Positions 24,058 to 37,357 are shown, counted from the stretch's first letter. The stretch: 64,000 bases of DNA from Ridgeia piscesae (GCA_025642075.2 JAODUO010000139.1:112001-176000), one strand, 5' to 3'. Program-made: numbers and translations. Notes: generated by a model from the letters alone, not told the origin.

Positions 24058-26115
24058 ATCATCATCATTGTGCAGCCATAGTGTCCCGTGGTGCTGCTTC
24101 CACAACTGCCTATCTTGCGCTATCCTCTGCCAGATGGTACCCTTCGAGTAGTTGTCTAGTTCGTCTCTCCAACGTCTTGCCGGTCTTCCTATAGGTCTTT
24201 TCCTTTTGTATGGTTTTCAGATGGTGATACGCAGTGTCAATCGGTTATCTCGTATCCTGCTGACGTGTTCTGACTTGTTCAATCATGTCTGTGATCTTGG
24301 TCTTTTCTCTTACCCAGATGTTTGTATTTCTGTCCCGGTATGTGATGTTTAAAATACTCCTTTCCATCTTTGTTTGTGCGGTTTCTGGCATGTTCTTTGC
24401 ATGGGTGGTGAGTGCCCATGTTTCTGCGTCATATGTCAACGGTGGAAATATGCATCATGAGTTGTAGATTTGTCTCTTCAAGCATGTTCCAATGTTACCC
24501 TTGAAAATGTAGTGGTGTTTTGCGAATGCCGTCCATCCGGCCGTGATTCTTCTTTAAATATCCTTGTCTTGATTTTTGTGTCTGGTGCTGAATCTCTGTC
24601 CCAGTTAGATGTAGCTTTCAACATTCTCGATCTGAGTGTTGTTGACATTTATTGGTGTGTTGGTTTCCTTCATCACCTTTGACTTCGACTTGTTCATCTT
24701 CAGACCCTGATTGTGACTTTCCTCAGCTAATTCCTGTAGCATTTGTTGTACCTCATGTAGTGCATTAGCACATTACTATGTCATCGTCGAAGCGAAGATG
24801 ACTCAGATATTCGCCGTCTATCTTCACGCCTCTGGTTTCCCAAGTCAGTCATCGGAATATGCTTTCGAGTGCTGCAGTGAACAGCTTTGGCGATATGGTA
24901 TCTCCCTGTCATACACCTCTCCTGATGTTGATCTTGTTGCATTCTTTGTGTAGATGGACTCATCGAGCTGTTGGTGTAGATTTCCTTCAGGAGTTCGATG
25001 TACATATCTTCTATACCCTGTTCTTGAAGCGAGATCAGTACTGCTTGAGTTGAGTCAAAGGCTTTCTCGTAGTCGACGAATGCGATGCAGGGTGGGATAT
25101 TATATTTTCTGCACTTCTTCAGTTGGTTTACAACGTGGATGTGGTCTGTCATTGAGTACCCGCTTCTGAATGCAACTTGCTCTCGTGGCTGGTTACATTT
25201 GAGTGTCTTCTCTAGCCATTTCGTTAGTACTTTCGTGAGTACTTTATAGATGTTTGATAGTAGACATATCAGTCTGTAATTCTTGAGGTCTTTCATGTTT
25301 CCTTTCATCTTAGCGTTCTTTCACGCAATGGGTATTCGTCTTTCTGATAAGCATTTAGTGTACAGCTTGGCGAGTGTCTTCGAGATGGTATCTTCTCCTG
25401 CTTTCAATGTCTCGATGTTTATATGGTCGTTGTCTGTTGCTGTCCCATTCTTCATATCTCATAGTGCTGCTTCCACCTCCCATGATGTTATCTCTGGTAC
25501 CTCTTTTGGGTCAGTGGGGATTGTGGTATTCTGTTCACTGTCGTATAGCTCGGTGTAGAATTCGTCTATCCATTCTGTGATCTTATCTTGATCACGGATT
25601 TCTCTACCCTGCTTGTCTAGGAGTGTGATCAGTCTGTCTTGGCCTAGCATCTGCGTTCTTCAGACTTTCTTCAGGCTCTTTGATGCCATGATCAATTCTC
25701 GTATAATCTTATGGTTGTAGTTCCTGATATCCACTGTTGCTTTCTTTTTCATGGTCTTGCATATTTTTGCGTACTCTATTCGTTGTTTATTGTCGCCGTT
25801 TCCCGCCATTTCTCTCATCGTTTCGACATCAGGGCTTGTGTTGGTGCTGATATCCTAGATTTCTGTGGCTTGTTAGGTACTCTTGACGCGCTTTGTTGGA
25901 TCACGTCTTCTCTTGGTGGCCTCTTGGTCATCAATTTTTTCCTTTCCACCTCTACATCCAGTTTGATGTTTCTCGAAATCAGTCCGTGGGCACTTACAAT
26001 GTTGCTTTAGTTGATGACTGTTATGTATGTGACGATGTCTCGCCTGTTTGTTAAGATGTAGTCAATTTCGGTCTTCGTTACACATTTTGGACCTTCCCAC
26101 GTCCATCTCTTTCTA
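24058..26115 (-). pseudogene. Second RTE-like element, inverted and 5'-truncated
   Basis: Close relative of the element at 18601-21642 in opposite orientation. The minus strand from 26115 reads the end of the endonuclease (RWTWEGPKCVTKTEIDYIL), then the linker and RT (DLKNYRLICLLSNIYK, EQVAFRSGYSMTDHIH, CIAFVDYEKAFDS), with the catalytic box changed to RFDDDIVMC near 24800, and the C-terminal YDAETWALTTHA near 24430. The 3' tail is an ATGATGAT run, seen as ATCATCATCATT at 24058. Multiple stops and frameshifts; the endonuclease N-terminus is missing. Confidence 0.82.
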
Positions 26116-26121
26116 TTTTTT

Positions 26122-26194
26122 GCTTAACATAGACTTAGCCTGGCTCCGTCGCTTCACAAGGTGCGATAGACTTGGCCGCGCCCAAGTTGCTCGC
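26122..26194 (+). repeat. Left inverted repeat of the DIRS-like element
   Basis: Two blocks. 26122-26163 (includes CCTGGCTCCGTCGCTTCAC) is complementary to 27190-27231. 26164-26194 (includes GACTTGGCCGCGCCCAAGTT) is complementary to about 27453-27483. Confidence 0.75.
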
Positions 26195-27189
26195 ACTGCC
26201 CTCCAGTCACTGATACAGTCCATGCAACAAACAATGTTGTAGAGGTAGTTTGCGATACTACATCTCCCGGGTGTTACAGTCACCTCTTCCTAGAGATTCC
26301 CCACTTCACAATGGAGAATGCGGAAACATTTGGCGATCTCTCCCTCGAGACGCCTGGGTCACTTACATCGATCTTGTGGATACCTATTTCCACATACCCA
26401 TCCACAGAGGTTACCGAAAATGTCTTCGATTTCAGACCATATACCAATTCCGGTCACTGCTGTTTGGCCTTTCTCCAGCACGTTGGGTATTCACCAAGAT
26501 GACAGAAATCAAAATGCATCGGATCAGCTGCTTACATGGAAGACAGTTTTCTTCATCGCGCTTACTTCTGGCAAACGTCGGGGCGAAATCCATGCCTTTG
26601 AACATGCCCGACTACAACGGACCTGTCATTCATATCAATGATGCAAGTATTGGGCAAGGGCCCGAAATGCGTGCTTTCATGCACAATTGCAACACTTTAC
26701 CATCATTTGAGCAATGGCATGGCTGAAGACCGACTCCTGTTCGCAATATGGGCACTAAGATTCTACCTAGAAAGGTCCATGCCTTGGAGGGAGCACAAGT
26801 GCATCCTCTTTGTGTCGTTCAAACCAGGGCATATACGAGACATTGTACCATCCACAATCTCCAGGTGGATCCGGAAACGATTCTGGAGTGCTACACAAAT
26901 TCCCCTACACCTCTCCTTAAGTCCCACAAGGCTAAGACGCAACAGGTACGATCCATGGCTGCATCGCTTGCATTCCACAGACAGGCCTCCATGGAACAGA
27001 TTCTGGGAGCTGATACCTGGTGCTGTCATAACACCTTCACCAACCTTTATTTCAAGGACCTATCTCTCTATTCTGCCGATCTCATTCAACTAGGACCGGT
27101 AGTGGCTGCAGAATCAATTTTGCACCCAACATTAGAGAAAATTAGAGGTAACATTGTCTATATCCCACCATCCATTCACCTTGATTCTG

Positions 27190-27550
27190 CACCTTGTGAA
27201 GCGATGGAGCCAGGCTAAGGCTATGTTAGGCAATAAATTCTATATTTTTAGAATTAAAATATGTATTTATAAGTAACATACTTACCTGGCTCCGTCGCTT
27301 CACCATATCACCCTCCCTCCTTCCCCACTATAGGGAGATTACCTATCACAGTATGAGCCTTTTTGCCAAATGCGAAGAGAAGAGACTCAGTGATTGGATG
27401 GAGTGGTGGGAGCTGTGGGGATAGGTCATTTTGTTTCATTTTATTAATTATGGCGAGCAACTTGGGCGCGGCCAAGTCTATTGCACTTTGTGAAGCGAGG
27501 GAGCCATGTAAGTATGTTACTTATAAATATATATTTAAATTCAAAAAATA
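27190..27550 (-). repeat. Right inverted-repeat and internal-complementary region of the DIRS-like element
   Basis: Holds the complement of the left end at 27190-27231, a direct copy of the GGCTCCGTCGCTTCAC motif at about 27290-27306, and the complement of the second left block at 27453-27507. In addition 27240-27305 and 27490-27550 form a roughly 60-base hairpin around TTATAAGTAACATACTTAC. Inverted ends plus an internal complementary region are the known layout of DIRS elements. Confidence 0.65.
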
Positions 27551-27966
27551 TTGAAATAATATTATTATTAAACCACTTTCATAAATACTAGTGCGTGCAA
27601 TAAACACTCTACAAAAAATACTATAGGATGTGTGCTTTTGTGCGCGTAGCCAAAGGTAAAGTATGTGGATACAGATGGCATGGTAGGGCCACCAAACGAA
27701 AAAGTCACAAACCTTGGACCTGGTTTGGATAACCGAGGCTAACAGAAGTCTGACCTAGGCTGATATCACGCACAGAAAACAATTATTATACAGACAAACT
27801 CTACAATAAAGTTTTTGAAAACAATTCACATTTGATGTTATATTATTTTCTAAACAACCATGCCTAAGTCAAGTTAGGCAGCAAAGCGCTGAAGTGTTAG
27901 CTCCCGTAAACAACGACGTCATCGACAACGATATTGCGCCTTCGCATCGACGTCGTCGAATGGAGT

Positions 27967-28138
27967 TATCGAAGCTATCGTAGGTATCATAGGTATCATA
28001 GGTATCGAAGGTATCGAAGGTATCGAACAGTGGGCGTTCGATACAAAAAATATCGAAGTATCGCCATACCACTAAATATCGATATTGAACTTTCGTAAGT
28101 ATTGCGATACTTCGATATATCGAATATCGAACCACCAC
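27967..28138. repeat. TATCGA-rich repeat cluster, possible hAT-type MITE end
   Basis: GGTATCATA and GGTATCGAA tandem copies at 27991-28027, then dense palindromic TATCGAT and TTCGATA motifs ending in ATATCGAACCACCACT. Read on the minus strand the end is AGTGGTGGTTCGATAT, similar to some hAT termini. No second end or target duplication was found. Confidence 0.35.
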
Positions 28139-28370
28139 TATGAGATCTGTTTTTATTAGGTCTACTGGGCTAAAATAAACAGTATACCAGGGGGCATCAT
28201 GTGTGTTTAATTCTTTCAGGGATACCAGAACATGAGCTCTTATTTTGCAATAAGGTGGACTTTTTGTGTTATCTCCTGGTAACTTTCAAAACAGTTATCT
28301 CCTTAGTCACAAGTGTGTGCTTGGAACAAGCGCTTTGAATACAATTTAGGGACCTTGGAATAATTGTATG

Positions 28371-28436
28371 TGGTGTGGTGTGGTGTGGTGTGGTGTGGTG
28401 TGGTGTGGTGTGGTGTGGTGTGGTGTGGTGTGGTGT

Positions 28437-28478
<42 letters not shown>

Positions 28479-28488
28479 CGTGCGTGCG
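28371..28488 (+). repeat. (TGGTG)n, (TG)n and (TGCG)n microsatellites
   Basis: Pure (TGGTG)n to about 28440, (TG)n to about 28473 and a few TGCG units. They generate a His/Thr-repeat frame on the minus strand that is not a gene. Confidence 0.95.
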
Positions 28489-28765
28489 ATTAATTGATGT
28501 AATTGCTTGGATCTCATAAACTTGTAGAGAGAAGCCTATACATTTCAATCATGAAATATCATGTCTTTTTCTAACCATTATAGTTACAGAGAGCATGCTA
28601 AGATTCCGGTAATTCATGCCTTTATTTAATTATGCTTACTTAATTACACTTATGTTTTATTAATCACTTTCACCTGATAATACATAAAACAAAATCACTG
28701 TATGCAGAATTTCAAGGTTCTAGATTACCTGGTAGTAATTATTTTGAATGTTACATATATTTCAG

Positions 28766-28852
28766 GTTTGTGGGAACTGACCTGAGTGCCCCCGGGATTG
28801 GCTCTGCTCTAGCTGCCACCATTGACTCTTTGCCAGAGTTGAAAGAGCTGGT
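28766..28852 (+). CDS. NLR LRR exon B0 (29 residues, edge repeat)
   Basis: 87 bases between ATATTTCAG and GTGAGT, phase 2-2. It reads FVGTDLSAPGIGSALAATID and ends SLPELKELV. It has the ribonuclease-inhibitor LRR pattern (LS at 6-7, PGIGSAL, LPELKEL) and the 29-residue length of the B exons. It is clearly diverged from B1-B5, so it was not part of the recent amplification. Its donor is GTGAGT, the form used by the A exons. Confidence 0.85.
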
Positions 28853-31399
28853 GTGAGTTCTTTCATATGTACTGAATGTGGTCAGTACATTGACACAAAA
28901 TGGTGACCCCATCCAGTGCTTGCATACCATAAAGGCAACATTACTATACGGTCTACATTTGGCTCGTATGGAGAACAAAATTACTGCATATTGACATATG
29001 ATTTACTGCGAATACGCAAACCTTTACATTCTACTTAACTATGGTATCAAATTTGTTAGCAATTTTAGCACCATCATCCACAGAGAAAGATGATCTGTAT
29101 ACAGGTGATCTGTATACTGGAAATTTCACTAATTTAAGTACTGATCCAACATTTCGCATGATACCTACACTATGCTCAGCGTTTCATATATACACTTGAA
29201 TCAAAATCACAATCGCTACAGTCCTGTGCAATATCTTCTTCAGCCATTTTGGAGAATTATGTGGCTTTTGCGTAGAGATGCAGTTCAATTCATTTTGCAG
29301 ACAAGAGTAGTCTGTCTTGCGGCAACTCCATGCACATGCACATTGATACAAGATGAGACAAAGTATGACATCTGGGGCTGATGGCCTTGTCATACATTCA
29401 CTTAATTGTGATCTCTCCTTTCTCGTCTAACTACCAGATGTGTCCTGCATATGGATCGGGAATCAGCGGGGCGGTCTCTAGGCAGCGCTAGCAACATGGC
29501 AATTTGTATGATATGTATATTGTGTCCTTGCACAGTGGGAGTTGTCCTGATACAATAATGTCCTTCTTTGTAGAGAATATCTGATAGCTATGATCTTACG
29601 AAGGAATTTGACCAAGCACATCCTGGGCATTGTCCCTGATGTCCCAAGAGTAGTGAATGCTTTTCAGAATATTCGATTCTCTTGCACAAGTTTAAGAACT
29701 TTGATCTTTCTGTGACTTGCAGAGGCACTGACTTGGTTGCATAAGATCCAATAATGAAGCCATAAGAATGCTAAGCTGACGTCACTCCCCAACACAGCAG
29801 CCATCTTTGTGACATCAATGTGTTGGCATCCATTGGGCCGTTCATACTGAGGCAGTTGATGAACACATCAGTGTCATCAGCCACAGCAATGAAGTACTGG
29901 AATTTCTGTGCAGCATATCAGCTCGAAGCATTTATCCTCACGTGTGATGAACATTGGTCGGCTGCCTAGCTTCTCTATCCTCTGTGCTTTCTGTTTCACT
30001 TTCCTCTTGAAATGAGTGATTTTCTCTGTAGTTGCTGTATGAGAGCCGCTGTGTATTGTAGGTGCTTCACAAGGGCAGCTTGTTGGTTTTCTTAACAGTT
30101 GTAACAGTATTTGTCAGTAACCATGGCAAAAGAATGTGTTAAAACACAACATGCATGTCAGGTGCCCTGGTTTTTTCTCAATTAGGATCATGGGGCCGAA
30201 ACAGACTCCAGTTAGCCTTCAATAATTTCTTTCTTTGAGATCATCACCTATTTCTTCTTCATATTTCACCAAACGTTTTCAAGTATATGTACTTTATAAT
30301 TGTAGGGACTTAGAAACCTTTGCCTTCCTTGAGAAGCTCTTACTGAAAACTGCAGATGTGGCAGCTACAGTACACTTGTCAATATACTAGCGAGATCGGA
30401 AGGGTCCTGCCCAAACGGATTTGTTCACTAGTTTTCTAGCAAAGTAATAATTGCTTTACAATCTTATTGATCCTTCTATTTGCGTGTACCCCTGAGCATA
30501 AATACTTAAAATATAATGGGTCTTGGCAAGGACTCTCTCATGCAACGGCCTTATTGCAACACCATGATGTTCTGCTGTCAGGTAATAGTGCGACACTGCC
30601 GACTCTTGCCAATTGCATGTTCTTGTTGACCGTTTCTTCTGTAGTTTCACCTATTGTGATTTGGCTGAACTGATTGCCTCTTTTAAGTGGCACGGAGAAG
30701 TAGCCTCGTCGATTGATCAATAGGAGGACACGCATGTCCAAACTCTGTCATTTGTGCATAGTACACAGTTAGACAGCTTATGCAGAACACAACAACTGTT
30801 TTATGGTAGGTGTTCTCATGATTACTCTGCATTACATAGAAGATGTTGGGTAGCTCATAACAACTCTCAGGATGATCCGATTACATCCATCCAATCCTGG
30901 AATCCTTTCCATGCACACCGCAACAAAGCTTCTTATGCAAGCGTGTGATTACAAACAGCGCGGTTCTACAACTCACCTGGCAAGACCCTGTTGGTGATGT
31001 TAGTGTGTTCAGCATCTGCCTCAGAATGAGCAGCACAACTAACACCAACATCTTCATCAGGCGTCAGATATGGTCCGCATCAGGATGGTTGATGTCACAA
31101 AGGTGGCTGCTGCACTGGGAAGTCTGTTTCGCACTCAGGATTTCATATTTGGACCGGATGCAACCTAGACAAGACACGTAAAGATCAATGCTCTGAATGT
31201 TGTGCCAGAAAATCGAACGAGGACAATGTCACAGGAAGTGTTTGGATAAATTGAAGGATTCACATGTCAGGTTTACAGTAAGAACACAAAAGTTGCTGTC
31301 ATCAATCATCATAACTATCAAGTGAGTAAGCCAACATCGAATTAGGACAACTCCCACTAGGACCCGCTACTGCAACATAAACATCATGCTAATTACCAA
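28853..31399. pseudogene. Intron with an unidentified decayed coding region on the minus strand
   Basis: From about 31200 back to 29600 the minus strand has several protein-like stretches in shifting frames: RRGYFSVPLKRGNQFSQITI near 30700, VADDTDVFINCLSMNGP near 29870 and GSYATKSVPLQVTERSKF near 29740. The ADDTDVF motif recurs in some large transposon-encoded proteins, but the family is not certain. No ends were found. Confidence 0.35.
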
Positions 31400-33354
31400 G
31401 TTGCTAAGGCTATTTTAGATGTACACTGTAGTAGTAATAATAAATAAAGGATTAGGTGCCTCTTGTGTTGAAACGGACTGTATTCTAGTTAGATCTAATA
31501 CCAAATTTGATTTTTCCATATGTAGGCTGCGGGTGCTAAGCTTAAGCCTAAATAAAAAGATAGATCACTGTAAGGCAATCTTAAAATATAAAATGCGTTT
31601 ATTACAGTTTAAGTACTAAAATAATACAAAATGTTTTTTAATAAATATCTGTCTGACTTCATCAACGATACCAACCAAAGTTGTCTTTAAACTATTCAAA
31701 TCCACCTACAAGTTACAACTGCAAGATTACTGAAAGATAACTTATTACAAAACGGAAACCCTAAAGACAACACAGTCAGTTATCACAAAATATGATCAAC
31801 ATACGAAACAGACTAAACGAGACAGACAAAATAAACTAGAAAGTGGTTCAGGATTGGTCTTTGCCTGTGCGAATACAAAACAAAATATTACCTAAAGAAC
31901 AAGGCTACTGAATAGCATAACATACACCTATCGTGTATAGTGCTCACATGTCAGTTGTCACGGAACTTAATAGTTAATCTTTGTATACTAGTCTGGAACA
32001 GTATCTAGCTCAATACAGCTGGCTCTGCCTTCCACAAACTGCCCTCCATTGTGATCCATCAAGATAACATCAAAGGAACGGGTGTGTGTGGCTTGAGCAC
32101 TGGGTGACTCAAGCTCTCATCTACTCCATTCTAAACATCCTGATTAATATTCATATTAAAGTTATAATGTCTCACATACACTGTAGTATAAATACACTTA
32201 CAAACACCAATTATCTCTATCTAAGCAAAACATTATTAAAATAGCCTTTATGTATCATTCTAGCCATAAGCAGTATTTGCACGTAATCACCAACAGCCAT
32301 CTTCCCCATAGTCCATTAAGACATTCCTTGCCCTGGTCCACGGTCAAGTCAACATCTGATAACTAATCATCAATGTCACCGAATGATTATAGCTAATCAT
32401 TTTACATATGTGGATGCTTAATCCTATATTATATTTGAAGATCAAGTTATACATTATAATATTGCTTTATCAAGTATAACAAACAGTTTGGAACTTACCA
32501 ACACCACAGGACTTGTTGACTGTAATATGATGTCTGGGACCACTCACAGGATCTACTCACTCAACAATACACTAAAATACAGAAAACCTGCATAATACTA
32601 TTTGGTGTCTGGGACCACTGACAAGATCAGTTAGACCCGCCCATGTGACCACTTGTGGCTACTGTCACTCATATCAAAATGACTTTTAAATTATTCGGTA
32701 ATAATTAATACCACCTGTCACCTCTAATGTAAGTACTGTATTATTAACAAGAAGAGAAATATAAAGACAAATAATAATGAATACCGGTAAACTATGTTCA
32801 GTAAAATATGCTAAATTATCGTAGATGCAGTGGTGATTACTAGAACTACTACATACGTCCAGTAACTATGGCACACATAGGATGCGGTTATAACATTTGA
32901 TGTGTGGTATTGAATATTTCGTAGTTTATTGATTTCACAGCTTACTGGTACATGTGCCTTGGGTAAGTGGTGGAATGATAATACTTCAGCTATCCAGAAA
33001 CCACTTTGAGACGTCACACCTGTTCATTTCTCCTACAACAGACAGTGAGTGATCTGTCGTGTTGACATCACCAATCAATCAGTATCAATACATAGAAAAC
33101 ATCTGTCATAATTTGACAACTCTGTTGCTGAGGTGAACAACACGTTATTTCTACACATTCAACAATACACTAAAATACATAAAACCTGCATAATACTATT
33201 TCTATTGGGTGCCCTTTCATCAGGGAATGGCAAACAAACCCATATTGTGGTCCTACATCAACACAGAGAATATTACTGGACATATCAAAAAACATCACTT
33301 AGCTAACTTCTAGCTGGCATTTTACAGTGTGATTAGTTTAATAACATTTGGTTA

Positions 33355-33407
<53 letters not shown>

Positions 33408-34009
33408 GGCATAATGCTATTTCTATTGTGTATTCTTCCAAGGGGTAATGATCAACAAACCCCGACTTGATAGATTACATAGGTTGGATATATAGATGTA
33501 TATACATATTATATATACAGTGATAAACAAACCCCTTATTGTGGTTTTACATCAACACAGAGAATATTACAGGACATATCAAAACAATTATCATGACTAC
33601 ATGGTACATGCATGTTACGTTTATAATTAGTTTAAAAAAAAATTGTCTAATGAATACACATCAAGTAACTTTTTACACTAATCTCTCATGATTTATAAAT
33701 TAATATATCTTCAAACTTTTAAAATGAAATTTTTTATTATTAGTTAAACAACAAATATATGCATTACAAAAATATTACACTGGTTACTCTTCAATATGCT
33801 TTATGTAAGAAAGTATTTTATACATTACAGTACAAATATTCGTATTGAGGTCATTAACCTAATGTGAAGCCTTAAAACAGTTAATTAGTGCTATTATTGT
33901 GTGTTTAAGTCATGGTTGTACTGTGATAACATTTTAATAAGAAGTTTGTTATGGTTAAGGTTTATTTGATGCCAACCTATTCCAGAGTATCTACAATGTG
34001 TCTTTCCAG
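31400..34009. repeat. Intron segment duplicated at about 49310-50317
   Basis: Stretches at 31435-31530 and 32890-33200 (for example TTCATTTCTCCTACAA, GACATCACCAATCAATCAGTA and TCATAATTTGACAA) reappear in the same order at 49380-49790, before exon A4. From about 33410 on, the intron matches the sequence before every A exon (CTATTTCTATTG, AATATATGCATTACA, CCTTAAAACAGTTAATTAG). An (AT)n run lies at 33357-33405. No exon was seen. Confidence 0.7.
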
Positions 34010-34093
34010 GTTAAAAGGATGTGAAATTGGAGCATCAGCCATGGTCCCAGTGACGCGCGCCCTGCGTAACTGCACAAAGTTGGAAGAACTAAT
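34010..34093 (+). CDS. NLR LRR exon A1 (28 residues)
   Basis: 84 bases after GTCTTTCCAG and before GTGAGT, phase 2-2. It reads [15 protein letters not shown], then [13 protein letters not shown]. The only A exon with Lys at position 2 and Ile at 28. Codons ACG CGC at 15-16 are shared with A4 alone, marking these two as the closest pair. Confidence 0.93.
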
Positions 34094-34119
34094 GTGAGTG
34101 TTCTATGTATGTATGTATG

Positions 34120-34174
<55 letters not shown>

Positions 34175-34209
34175 TGTATATTTATAGATAGATAGATGTG
34201 AAGAAGATA

Positions 34210-34296
<87 letters not shown>

Positions 34297-34959
34297 TATC
34301 CATGAATATTGACGTTGAACACACATTGAGTTGTATATAAATCGAGCTATCATTAGAAGACGACATATGATGTTCCTAAGTTAAACTAAAACATTTCAAA
34401 CATTTGCATTTTTAGAATGTTACCTTTAAGAATTTTGGACGATTTGTGTATGGGGAGCGTCACAGAGTTAGATCACAAAACATTCCCCTATAATTCTACT
34501 CGTGTATTCAGCTTGTATCTATGGAGTATGTGGGGTTGTGTCTCTGTATGCGTGCGACTATGCGTGTGTGCGTGCGTGAATGCATGTGTGTGTGCATGCG
34601 TGCGTGCGTGCATGCGTGCGTGCGTCTCTGTGTTTGCGTATGAGTATGTGTGTGTGTGGGTGAGTGGGTGGGTGAGTGAGTGATTGAGTGTGTGTGTGTG
34701 GGTGGGCGGGTGAGTATTTGGAATAACTGATGTGAGCGTTCTCTTTGTTCAATACACATTGAATTCAATATAAATGGCTCGGCCTATAATTAGAAGACGA
34801 TATGTGATGCTCCTAAGATCGATGAAAACATTCCAAACATCTGTGTTTTGAGAATGTTACTTTAAATATTGTGGACGATTTGTGTGTGTGGTGGGTGGTT
34901 CACAGAGTTAGATCACTAAACATTACCCTATGGTTCTACTCGTGCACTCTGCATGTGTG

Positions 34960-35007
<48 letters not shown>

Positions 35008-36254
35008 TCCGTGCGTCCGTGCGTCCGTGTGTGGGTGATGGGGTTGGTTGGTTGGTTGAGTGGTTGAGTGAGTGATCGAATGGGTGGGTGGGGAGGGGAG
35101 GAGGAGGAGGAGGAGTGAGTGAGTGGGTGGGTGGGTGGGTGGGTGGGTGTGAGTGAGTGAGTGAGTGAGTGACTGAGTGAGTGAGTGAGTGAGTGAGTGA
35201 GTGAGTGGATGATGGCTGAGTGAATGAATGTATGTGGATGAGTGAGTGAGTGGGTGGGTGCATGAGTGATTGACTCTTTGGGAGAGTGAATGAGTGAGTG
35301 AGGGTGGGTGAGTGTGAGGTGGGTGCGAGAGGATGGGTTAATGAATGTGGATGGGTGAATGAGTGAGTGACAGTGGCTGTGGGTGCGTCTTCGTGACTGA
35401 GTGGGGTGGGTATGTGGGTGACTGCATGATTGGATGGGTGAGCCAGTGAGTGGGTGAGAGAGTGAGTGAGTGAGTGAGTGAGTGGATGATGGCTGAGTGA
35501 ATGAATGTATGTGGATGAGTGAGTGAGTGGGTGGGTGCATGAGTGATTGACTCTTTGGGTGAGTGGGAGAGTGAATGAGTGAGTGAGGGTGGGTGAATGT
35601 GAGGTGGGTGCGAGAGGATGGGTTAATGACTGTGGATGGGTGAATGAGTGAGTGACAGTGGCTGTGGGTGCGTCTTCGTGACTGAGTGGGGTGGGTATGT
35701 GGGTGACTGCATGATTGGAGGGGAAGGGTGAGCGAGGAGTGAGTGAGTGAGTGAGTGAGTGAGTGAGTGAGTGAGTGAGTGAGTGTGTGAGTGAGTGAGT
35801 GAGTGAGTGAATAAGAAAATCAAATGGTCACAAGAAAGTAGCTGATCAAATGACGAAAAAAGATTATTTACCAACAAGCTTTATATTCGATGTAGTCTCT
35901 TTCATATGCAATGCCTTGATGTGCTTTTCTGTCATCATGGAAACCCTTTCACTTCTGATAGATTTTGTTTAATTCTGAACCATCTACTTAAAAGTACATA
36001 GGTTATAATCTGTTTCAGTATGTTTCCCATTATTCCCTAAATATGGAGTGACCAATAACACCAACTTGGGATACCAGAAATAGCCCCCAAACGTTACCAA
36101 AAAGTTAATTTATTTACACTAAAAGTGCTCTTGCTAAAAAAAATTATTAAAATGTTTTTATGCAAGAGACAGGTAATGAAGGTGTAAAGGAGAAAGGAGG
36201 CTGCATCGGTATAACTGAAATTGCAGCTGCTTTTCAAATATGGATCTCCATTAC

Positions 36255-36311
<57 letters not shown>

Positions 36312-37357
36312 GTATTGTAAACATATCACTCACGGCACAAAATCCAACTCTAGATATGCACCATGAAGAAGCCTTGGATAGTCAGAGAAAGTTCCACTCA
36401 GATGTGTTTGCAATCATCGATGTATAGTTTGACAAGGAACTCCCTGAACTTGAGTGCAGCAGTCTGGTTGTGACTCACAGCTAAGCATTCGTGATGGAGA
36501 AATGTCGAACATGGAGACTGTTAGAATCACATTTGATATCACTCTGCTTCCAACATATACCATCTGACATCCACTGTGTGCCGTTACTTTGCATATCTTA
36601 GAAACTGTTGAACATGTATTTTTCAAATATTACTTTGATGTACAGCTGTATCTTAGGCTACTGCCTCTGTGAGCGAGAAATGCATGTTTCATTGAATCGC
36701 TCTAAGTGCTCCCAAAGGTCTTTAAAGGCCCGAAAACTGCTATTTTTCTCACAAACATTTCAGAAAATTTTCTCCAATATTGTGTAAATGAATCTCAGTA
36801 ATGTGTTTCTATACAATTAAAAAAATATTTTATTTAATCTTTCTCAAATGTGATCAGTGTCTCCCAAATATCTAAACACAATTGGCCTGTGTCTGTCTGG
36901 ACTAGTTGGCAGAGTGCTAAATGTCTGCTACGTTTTGTTTATTACTTCTACAACACCTGCTCCCCACCCTTGATCATAGCTAATTATGCACTACATGAAA
37001 TATAGGCAAATTGTGACTTCCACTTTGCTTCGCAAAGTTGAGAAGCATGGGTTAAGCGCCATCTAAATATAAATATAAGGTTTTAAATTCATACTAATTG
37101 TGGATTTTGGACAATTATTCATACATCAGTGTATCATGTATAACAACATTTCATTCATACACAGTTTTTTACCTTTTTTTATTTGGTCAAACACTAAGCA
37201 CGCAACAGTAAAGGTAAAGTGCACCACAGGAATACAAGTCCACCTTCCTTAGTGATCATTATTTTTTTGGATGTATATTTTATTAAAGCAATGTCACTGT
37301 TTAGTATGTTTATTTACACTGGTCTGAAATTACATATTTGAAGTTTTTATGTTGCAG
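34094..37357 (+). repeat. Intron A1-B1 with GATA, GTGC and GTGA arrays
   Basis: Begins 12 bases after the donor with TATG repeats, then (TA)n to 34171 and (GATA)n at 34209-34297. A segment of about 450 bases (from GAACACACATTGAGTTG at 34316) is repeated from about 34770. G-rich arrays follow: (GTGC/GTGT) at 34533-34725, (GCGT)n at 34970-35020 and GTGA/GGTG at 35065-35815. (TA)n lies at 36253-36312. About 1 kb before B1 is ordinary intron shared with the other units. Confidence 0.9.
36160..36252 (+). pseudogene. Conserved transposon-like coding relic (A1-B1 intron)
   Basis: Reads [20 protein letters not shown] and then FQIW. The same relic is at 44963, 52342, 55955 and 57879; the 55955 copy is the most protein-like. 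Confidence 0.4.

Larger units (their letters stand above)
26122..27550 (+). mobile_element. DIRS-like tyrosine-recombinase retroelement, internally deleted
   Basis: 26300-26520 reads a DIRS-type reverse transcriptase fragment (WRSLPRDAWVTYIDLVDTYF, HIPIHRGYRKCLRFQ, FGLSPARWVFTK). 26530-27120 reads parts of a tyrosine recombinase (TWKTVFFIALTSGKRRGEIH; KAKTQQVRSMAASLAFHRQA; ADTWCCHNTFTNLYFKDLS; LGPVVAAES). The YADD half of RT, RNase H and the methyltransferase-like region are absent, so about 3-4 kb appear to be lost. The ends have the complex inverted repeats expected of DIRS. The coding parts lie in different frames. Confidence 0.78.

Noticed and set aside
34923..35877. His/Ser/Thr-rich minus-strand frames (also 51269-52058 and 56926-57594)
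   Set aside because: Antisense of GTGA and GTGC arrays.
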